A stretch of DNA of 64,000 nucleotides. Origin: Lucinisca nassula. Its lineage: Eukaryota; Mollusca; Bivalvia; Lucinida; Lucinidae. The notes below the pieces were generated by a model, which was not told where the DNA came from, did not search any database, and saw only the letters and a list, made by a program, of their open reading frames with translations. Below, piece by piece: positions 50,901-61,200 of this stretch. The stretch's first letter is position 1. Every line of letters begins with the position of its first letter. The translations under genes were made by a program, and so were the position numbers. The DNA lies in contig OY757010.1 in the NCBI GenBank assembly GCA_963580285.1, forward strand, positions 223,157,234 through 223,221,233. Direction: 5' to 3'.

Positions 50901-53900
50901 CTACATGCCGAATATGAAAGCTCTACCTAAAACAGTTAGAGAGTTATGATAAAGTAGGTGACAGGTCAAGGGTCTAAGTCACAGATCAAAATTTATTGGA
51001 AAGGCAATGTTATAAGGAATCTACATGCCAAATGTATAGGCTCTATGTCCAATGATTAAAACTTTATGACACAGTAGGTCAAAGGGCCAGGTAAAGGTCA
51101 ATATTTTTTTATGAGTGGAAAAACAATGTCGCAAGGAACCTACATGCGAAATATGAATGGTTAGAAAGTTGTGATAAAGTAGGTCAAAGGTCACAGGTCA
51201 AAGTCACAGGTAATTTTTTGTGCGAGGGATAAGGCAATGTCGCAAGGAACTTCCATGCCAAATATGAAGGCTCGATCTCAAATGATTAAAAAGTTATGGT
51301 AAGTAGGTAAAAGGTTCAGGGTCAAGGTCACAGGTCAAAATTTTTTGTATGCAAGGAGAGGCAATGTCACAAGGAATCTACATGCCAAATATGAAGGCTC
51401 TATCTAAAACAGAAAGTTACAACAAAAGTCGGTCAAAGATCACAGGTAAAGGTCACAGGTAAGTTTTTGTATGAGTGGTAAGGCAGTATCACAAGGAACC
51501 TACTTGCCAAATATGAAGGCTCTATCTCAAATGGTTAAAAAGTTATGATTAGTAGGTCATAATGTTAGGGGTCAAGGTCACAGGTCAATTTTTTGTATAA
51601 ATACAAAGGCAATGTCACAAAGAACCAACATGCCAAATATAAAGGCTCTACCTCAAACGGTTCTAAAGTTATGATAAAACAAAAACTAGTGTTCACAAGG
51701 TTTTTCAATGATTGACCTACTGACCTACTTTTGGACCCGACATGAGTCATATTCAAACTTGACTGAGATATTGTCATGATGATCATTCTTAGCAAATTTT
51801 ATGATGATCGGATCAAACCTGTGGCCTCTAAAGTGTTCACAAGGTTTTTCTATGATTTGACCTACTGACCTACTTTTTGATACCACATGACCCATATTCG
51901 CACTTGACTGAGATATTGTCACAATGATCATTCTGAGCAAGATTGATGATGATTGGACCAAAAATGTGGCCTTTAGAGTGTTCACAAGGTTTTTCCATGA
52001 TTTGACCTACTGACCTACATTTGACCCTACATGACCAATATTCAAATTTGACCGAGATATTGTCATGACAATCATTCTGAGCAAGTTTAATGATGATTGG
52101 ACCATAACTGTGCCCTCTAGTGTGTTCACAAGGTTTTTCTATGATTTGACCTACTGACCTACTTTTTGACCCAACATGACCCATATTCAAACTTGACTGA
52201 GATATTGTCAGGATGATTATTCTGAGCAAGTTTGATGATGATTGGACCATAACTGTGCCCTCTAGAGTGTTCACAAGGTTTTTCTATGAATTGACCTACT
52301 GACCTACTTTTTGACCCGACATGACCCATATTCAAACTTGACCGAGATATTGTCACAATGATCATTCTGAGCAAGTTTGATGATAATTGAACCATAACTG
52401 TGCCCTCTAGAGTGTTCACAAGGACTATCTATGGTTTGACCTACTGACCTACTTTTTGACCCTACATGATCCATATTCGAACCTGACCGAGATATTGTCA
52501 TGATAATTATTCTGAGCAAGTTTGATGATGATTGGACCAAAACTGTGCCCTCTAGAGTGTTCACAAGGTTTTTCTATGATTTGACCTACTGACCTACTTT
52601 TTCACCCGACATGACCCATATTCGAACTTGACCGAGATATTGTCATGATGATCATTCTGAGCAAGTTTGATGATGATTGGACCAAAACTGTGGCCTCTAG
52701 TTTGTTCACAAGAAAAAGTTTACGCACGACGGACGACGGACGACGGACGACGCACGACGACGCCGGACATCTTACGGTCACAAAAGCTCACCATGACCTT
52801 CGGTCAGGTGAGCTAAAAAAGCAAACAGGAGGTCCAAAAAGTTGTCTCCCTTTGAAAAATGAAAGAAAAATCTGCCAAGTATTCCCATTCCGCTTAAATG
52901 ACAAACGGAATCCTACACTTGATCATTTCATATGAATGAGCATGTGTGTAAGATTCTCTATATACAAAGTATTGTTTCCAATAATATGGAGACTACAGTT
53001 AACCCATAAGATGCCAATCACGACAATTGTCACCTATTTTGTAGTCTGTCGGTTACTTTAAAAGTTGTTTTGCAAACAGTGTGTACCCAGATCAGACTGC
53101 TCTTCTAGATTGCCTGTTTTGTCATCTGCCAGTTACTTTAAAAGTCATTTTGCAAACAGTGTGTACCCAGATCAGACTGTGATCTGGGTCCACACTGTTT
53201 GCCTGTATGCAAAAATATTTTCAAAAAGATTAGCAGACGACAAAAGCAGACAACATTTCAGATCTAGTTTTTCTCGGCCTCTTAAGGGTTAAATGAATTT
53301 CGTGAACCATTACAGGTAAACATGTGAAGAAATTATTTTTTCGTTTAGTAATCCTTTCCTTATAAGTTTGCTAAGGAAGCATAATCTTTATCTGGTGGCT
53401 CAACTGATGACCATGAGATCGTGGGTTGGCTCCCCACAGAGGAAAATATAGTTTCACAGTTTTAACCCTTATCTTGCTGTTCACAACAACCCCTAACCCC
53501 TATCTTTGCAAACAGCGTAGATCCAGATCAGATGGCTTCTGAAGAAGCCATCTGATCAGGATTTACACTGTTTGACGTTCAATTTAGAATTTGTAGGAAT
53601 GAATTACATCAAGTAATCTGATTGGTTGAAAGTCAGAAATGGGGGTGGCTAAAAGAGAAGGGTTAAATAAGCAAATCTTTACCTGGTGGCTCAACTGGTG
53701 ACCATGAGATTGTGGGTTTGCTCTCCCAGAGGAAAATATAGTTTGACAGTTTTAACCCTCATCTTGCTGTTCACGACAACCCCTATCTTTGCAAACAGCG
53801 TAGATCCAGAGAAGCCATCTGTTCAGGATCTACACTGTTTGGCATTCAGTTTATGAATGTGTAGCAATAAATTACATCAAGTAATTTGATTGGTTGATAG

Positions 53901-56900
53901 ACAGAAATGGGTGTGACTTAAATGAATATTCAGCAAGATAAGGATTAATAATGCTCCAAGCACCAACTGAAATGGGCAGAAATATGCCAGGGTAAGATAA
54001 AACCCACAAGGAGATCTGTGTTTCCAGGACAGACTCAGATCAGACTGTACATCCAAGCAGTCTGATCAGATTCTTCACTACTGGTATGCAGCATATGATC
54101 TGGGCCTGCACTGTTTGCCAAGGTACCCCTTTAGGGGTTTCTGGTACTGAATGGGTTAAACCCATTTTATATTTAACCCTTATCCTCCTGAATATTTGTA
54201 TTAGCCACATCTATTTCTTACTTTCGGCCAATCAGATTACATGATATAATGTTTTCATTCAAATTCAAAAACTGAATGACAAAATGTGTAGATCCTGATC
54301 AGATGGCCATCAGATTGCAAAGGTAGGGGTTGTTGTGAACAGCAAGATAAGGGTTAAGTGGGTATGACCTTTTGATAGAATAGGCTCTTTTTCTACTCGG
54401 CCCAACTGGATTCTAAAAGTACATCACATGCAAGTCTCTTCTCATAATACATGTTACACCAAAGCTCACCTGTGGTCTGGTCTGTGGAGGCTGAACTCTC
54501 TCAAACCCAGCATATGATGACTCAGGGAGGGTGGCTACCAAAGCTTACCTGTGGTCTGTTGGGTGTACTACTAGGTGGCTGCACTCTCTCAAACTTAGCA
54601 CATGATGAATCAGGGAGGGTGGCTACCAAAGCTTACCTGTGGTCTATTGGGTGTACTACTAGGTGGCTGAACTCTCTCAAACCCAGCATATGATGAATCA
54701 GGGAGGGTGGCTACACCAGCTGATTGCAGGCTCTCTCTGTCCTCCTCTCTCTCATCCAATCTTAAACCTCCACGGTAATTCTCAGAGGAAGTCACAGATA
54801 TCACATCATCCAGATCACTGCAAGAAAAAATCTAAACAATGAATCAAAACAGAAACAAGGTTAATACACTTATGTGAGATGTAAGATTCATTCATAATTA
54901 TGGATTCCACATACGCCACAACCTCATAATATAGTTTTGGATATAATCTGGTTTCAAGATAGATCCCAAAAATGTAGAGATTATATAGAACAAGAGCTGT
55001 CACTAAAGGTGACCAATGCCCCCTGTGGGAGCCAATTTCTGAGTTTTGCAAAATTTCAAGGGGAGATAATTCAGGCAAAAAATGACAACAGAGTTGTGTC
55101 CCTTGGTCAGAATGTAGCCCTTGTGATGGTGAATATTTCATTTTTCGAGACATTATACGGATTGAATACAAATTGGCACAAAAAGACATATTCTGAACAG
55201 AAAACAATACTCTAGGACTATTTTCCTACGCACTTTCCTATGATATTTATGTTTACTCTTTCATCCCTGAGTTTCTAAACAGGACTCTTCTCGCTTTAAA
55301 TATATTCTTATAGAAAGGGATTTCTGATAAGTTCATTCACATGATGGCAATTAAACAGTGAACATGTAGATTCTGGCTAGACATGCTAGCTACGTGCCGT
55401 AGGATTTACAAGGTTTGCATAGATACAGTGTATTTCTACCTCAACGTCTGCACCGGTCTACAGGGTTAAAAGGGTTAGCTCGCTTCTCTGTGATAATCAG
55501 TGACCGACTAAACAACCCATAACTGACCGACATTAAACACAGTTATTCACCTGCTTTCGAGAGCTCTAATTACAAAACATATTTTGAAAGCTGTGAGTTT
55601 TACATCAAGTTCCGTACTTTTAACAAATAGTGAAGACACCGATCAGACGCTACATTCTGTGGCCTCTAATCTGTCTTAACTGTTTCCGAATGTCCCAGTA
55701 TTGAAACAATTGGCATTTATGGATTAATGTTTTTATTTTGTTACGAGCCAGGCGTAGCAGAAAGAAAAAGCAAACAAGCCTTTTGGAAAATTTTAACAAA
55801 ATTTATTTACAAGTTAACTTTAACCTGTAGAAGTAAGAAAATTAAATGTACTTAGCTCTGTTATGAAATATCCTGAATGAATCTATTTTCCTTGATCCCA
55901 CAGAATTCACAGTCCAAAATGAAAAGTAATATCCTTTAACAATCCAACACAGAATTTAGAAATAACTTTTCTTAAATGCCCAAACATCAAACTCCAAAGT
56001 CTGACTCAATGAGAAAAATCAAGCTCTTTTATAGACCCTAAGATTTCTCTAGAACATTCCAGAGGGCTGTGGAATAAGATGAGGTAATTTTCTAAAAATA
56101 ATGCAACCCAGAACTTTCTGGAAGGTTCTGAAGTACTTTTCCTTGTAAACATGTTGTTTACAAAAATGAAATTAATCTGTGACTCAGTTTTCTAGAATCT
56201 TCTATAAGAAGATTAACAAGATATTTATAGCACTATTAGGTCACAGTGGGGTGCAAGTGGGAATCAGAAAAATAAATTCTTATGCATAACAATTTGGAAT
56301 AAACGTATTTTAATTCGCCTTGGGTAGTCGAAGTTCGCTAAACGCGGCATCTGACCAGGGTTATAATGTCTAAATCAAATGGTCTAAAAATAATGTTTTT
56401 TTTATTTTCGTCCATGTTATTCTCCTTTTTATGTCACGATACCCGAAGGAACGTAGCTCTAAACGGCTGCATAACGTATGTGCATCATCGTATCAACGCA
56501 ACGTTGATGCGACGTTGCTAAGACGTAATGTGCCCGCTAGGAAAACTTCTCTGTAAGATTATTAGCAGATGGGACTAGCACAAAATGTACTGAGCTAATT
56601 TAGAAAAACCATGAAGAAATTAGCAGACACGTTTATCTTTCTCTCTTTATTCCTTTTTTTCTTCGTGGGGGTAGTTGGGTGAGGCACAGGTGATGTGTAT
56701 CTTGTGTCACTGGGGAGTCCAGCTGATACTGACTTACATTTGGGCAAAACCTGCTCTCTTTGCAGCAGGTAACGGTAGATGGTGAGTGTTGATATTTCTT
56801 CTGTTTATACACTTCCATTCACTCTGTCCCTCACTTTCATCTCTTTCCCCCCTTTCTCTTGGAGAAGACAAAATGATCCGCAAGGGTTGACCTGTCGTTA

Positions 56901-58209
56901 AACTCAAAACAATCGATGAATCATTTTTATTTTCTTCGTCGAATTGTTTAACCCTCACAAAAAACTGCTTGATCCACGACTAGCATTGTTACCATAATAA
57001 TTATCCCTCATAAATCAACTTTCCTCAGTACTTTCAGTACTTTGATTCTATACAGTCTCTTCATTTTTGTCTGGATATAACATGGTTGTTTCTGTTTTGG
57101 ACCCCACCAACCCATAAGCTGCCGAGAAAAACAATATCTGAAAATGTTGTCTGCTGAATCTTCTGGCAAACCTTTAAGAAATATTTTTTCATATTGGCAA
57201 ACAGTGTGAACCCACATCAGACTGCTTCGGTCCACACTGTTTCCAAAAATGACAGAGTTGAAACAATGGCGAGGACTCGAAAGCAAGAAACCACTGAAAT
57301 GCTGGATCAAAAGAAAACCAACAGTTAGACTCTGATGCGGTTCGTAGAAATACCGGAACACACCAAAACACCGGAACACACTGGTAATTACCGGAACACA
57401 CTAAAAAAAGCATTTTACTTGGCTTAAAAATGTTTTTTGGGGGGGAATTTACTATAATATACATTTGTTATGCCTTATATTGACCAAATGTGACACAAAA
57501 CATACTTTATAAACCCTAGCCCATTGACGCATCAAATAATTTATGGCAATGTGATCCGGTATATTTTTGTCACGATGCGTTAGGCTAAGCTACGGGCCAC
57601 AACAAAAGAAGTCTCTGGTTAGACTATATGGGTGCGCAGTCTGATCAGATTCTTCGCTGGGTGCACATGTAAGTTGTTGGAAATGCTGTGCCCCGTCTCA
57701 TTGCCTTTCATTTTGTATTACACATGCCTTAAATGAAATGGGTGTCAAAGGAAATGCGTCTTTGAACATGCACACAATAGCCAAATCGGACTGTGCAGTC
57801 TGATTGGGGTCTTCACTATCTGCTAACAGACACAAGTTACGGTAACACATGTCATTAAAACTTCAGTCTTTCATACTTCATGGGATATTTTTCATATTTC
57901 TGCACCAATACATAGGTTGGGGGTCTCTAACGATCACCTGCAACCTATACCTGGACTAGAAAAAAAAAAGAACAATATTACGGCAAGAGTAATGAAAGGT
58001 TCCTTATTGAACATGTGTTTGAACATGTGTTACCATAACGTGAGTCTTTTAAGCAGACAGAGAAGACCACGATCAGACCCTGCAATCGGATTTTTACCTT
58101 TGCTGGCAACAACATACGTTTGTTGACATGTTTTCCAATGGCATGGCACTTATCAGACTGCTATTTGATTTTTGAATATACATTGTGGTTTTATATACTT
58201 GTGTTGTTT

Positions 58210-58265
<56 letters not shown>

Positions 58266-61200
58266 AAGAGAGAGTTATATAACATAATTACAACGAATTG
58301 ATGAATTTTGAAATAAAACTGTGCAATATTAAAACATGGTTTGTTATGTATTTCATTACCATTTGTCATATTTCATTCTCTGCTAAGAATGAAACCAAGA
58401 AACCAATGCATTATGGACTGGAATGATCTAAGCTGTTGACTGGGCCAGAAATTATAATAAAAAACAATAAATTTAAATGACACAGACAGAGTTGCCACTT
58501 AGCAAACTTGGTAAAAATCTGATAAAAAAAAAAATGAATTTTTTCCGAGCTAAGGTTTTTGACATTTCATGTTTTTCTTCTCAATGGTGACACTATGCTG
58601 GAAATGTCAATCTTCTTTTTTTCTATTGTCAAACTGTATTCTTTTGGTCATCAAATGAGTTATATCAGAGACAGCAAATCTAAACATAAACTACTTGTAT
58701 ATATTCAGATTAATTAATTTATGCTTTTTATATCAGATTTTTTTTTTCAACAACACCATATACAATAAAACAATGCAAATAAGTCAAAAATAACATTTCT
58801 AATAAAATAAAAATAAAAACTTCAAGTGTGTTCCGGTGTTTTGGTGTGTTCCGGTATTTCTACGAACCCGACTCTGATGGGCCCAACCAGAGACAGAGCA
58901 TCAACCAACATTACATAAAATTAGATTCTCTCTAATTCTCAGAAAGCCTTTATGCTGGAACCGTCATAGAATCAGAGGCCTGACCCACCGGCGCAAAATT
59001 ATGGAGGGAAGCAAAGCTGTCAACCGCGACTGGGCTAACCACCACGCATGCAGCCCGCCGCACAACATTTATGCTGTACCTTATTCCAAAGCTGTTTTCC
59101 CCTTGTTGGTGCTTACTGACAAACATGGCTTTGAAAAGAACTTTTAAAATTCATTAATTGGACTATGATAAACATGGCTTACGCGCAAAGCCATGTAAAA
59201 ATATGCCAAAATTCAACAGGTTACAGGTACTCTGTTGAAAAAAATCTATCTAATAAAATCTGGCCAAAATGACACAGGACCGAAACGACCCCAAGTCCAA
59301 ATTTAGGCTGAAACGACTCAGGACCGCAACGTCTCGGATTCATCCTTAGGTAATCCTTCACTTTCTTTCTACTGTGATCGGTCACATCTGACCACTACTC
59401 GCAGGTGTACATTATATATCCCCTTTTCTCATATCTCCGTTCACCCTCGTTTTTAATAAATATGAAAAGGAAATTTTTTTACAGTTATCACACATCAGAA
59501 TTTGTAATTAATAACTAACATTGCAACCTGTTTTGAAGAAAATCAGTTTTGATTTACAATTTAATTCACAGGAATCGAAATTTATTACAAAACGCTTAAT
59601 ATTTTAGGTGTCCCCCAAAATAATCTCTAACCAGTGACAAGCATGTGATTGAAAATAAAAAATATCAACAAATTAGAATAGTACACAGTCTAAATAAGAT
59701 GCTCATCATGTATAATATTCATAGAATGAATCTGAGTACTTATAATAATCAAATAAATTTGGGTGAACGGAGTTATGAGAACATGCCCCAAACACGCCCT
59801 GAAGTTCTAGACGGCTGTAGAATAAACAGAAGTGATGTTTATTTTCTTAAATATTGAGATTCTCATAGGCATTTAGACAAATGTTTAGAAAATACCTGCA
59901 GAAAATTGTTCTTGCAACAAAAAATTGAAAGCAGGATTGCTCAACCTTAAGTGAATGGAATGGGTTTCCAGGCTACATTCCGGGTTTTACAGGATGAAAG
60001 CCCACACAATAATCATGTAATTACGGTAGGGTTCTTGCTTTCTTTCTACTGATACTGCGATCGGTTACTCGCAGGTGAAATGACCCACCAATTTGGTTGA
60101 AACAACCCAACCCCAAAATTTGGCTAAAATGACTCGGACCGAAAAGACCTGGGGTCCGAAACGTCCCGCGACCTCTAAGGCAGGGGCTGACAAATCCATT
60201 GCCCGGCCGCCCGGGACAAGTCCGAAATCGCACCGGGCAGGTGCACTTTGACCTTTGGACGCCCGGTCGGGCAAGTGCAAAACATCGTCTTCAATCATCA
60301 GTCTTTTGAGTCCTTAAATACAGTAAAACTAGACCAGTAAGTAAATCACAATAATTCCTGATTTGTCGGCAATTCAGAGACGAAACCATCCACGTTTTTT
60401 TAACGGTTCATTTATGACACTATTGTTAATCCCAGTCATATAATTACCAATTAAACATGATTGCCCGGATGTGCGTGTCTTTCATTGCTGGTGTAGTGGG
60501 TACCGCAAGCGCTATCGATAAGCTTGACAAGGTGTGAAAATAAGATTGTCTCTAATTTGCGTTTATCCCTGCCATAAAATTTACTCCAAATCAAACAAAC
60601 AAAACAATCAATGTGAAAATGATACAGCTGGTGTGTGGGAATGTGTGGCAGCGGTAAAACGTCTCCCTGCCCTACATCATAGTGTAGATTATATTTTCTT
60701 GTCCTTTGGGATCATTGATTCCATTGTGGAATTTTGAAAATATCTGAGGGTCACTGATGAGGCCTAATTGGTCGAAACTAGCTAGTCTGGCCCAGAAAAC
60801 ATGTACACTCCATATTTTTCACTTCTGTGGTGTATTCCTTGCTTCCAAAGGATAACCCTTTTATAGAACATATTTAACTTTCACTACAGCTGGTGTGTGG
60901 GAATGTGTGGCGGCGGTAAAACGTCTCCCTGCCCTACATCATAGTGTAGATTATATTTTCTTGTCCTTTGGGATCATTGATTCCATTGTGGAATTTTGAA
61001 AATATCTGAGGGTCACTGATGAGGCCTAATTGGCCGAAACTAGCTAGTCTGGCCCAGAAAACATGTACACTCCATATTTTTCACTTCTGTGGTGTATTCC
61101 TTGCTTCCAAAGGATAACCCTTTTATAGAACATATTTAACTTTCACTACAGCTGGTGTGTGGGAATGTGTGGCGGCGGTAAAACGTCTCCCTGCCCTACA

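Noticed and set aside
51565..52564. Repeated ~86-codon minus-strand frames
   Set aside because: They are translations of the 145-bp pearl repeat (145 is not a multiple of three).
56741..56970. Extra or alternative exon between exons 1 and 2
   Set aside because: It ends in a good GTAAGT donor whose phase fits exon 2, but has no ATG, a stop just upstream and no acceptor with the phase required after exon 1.
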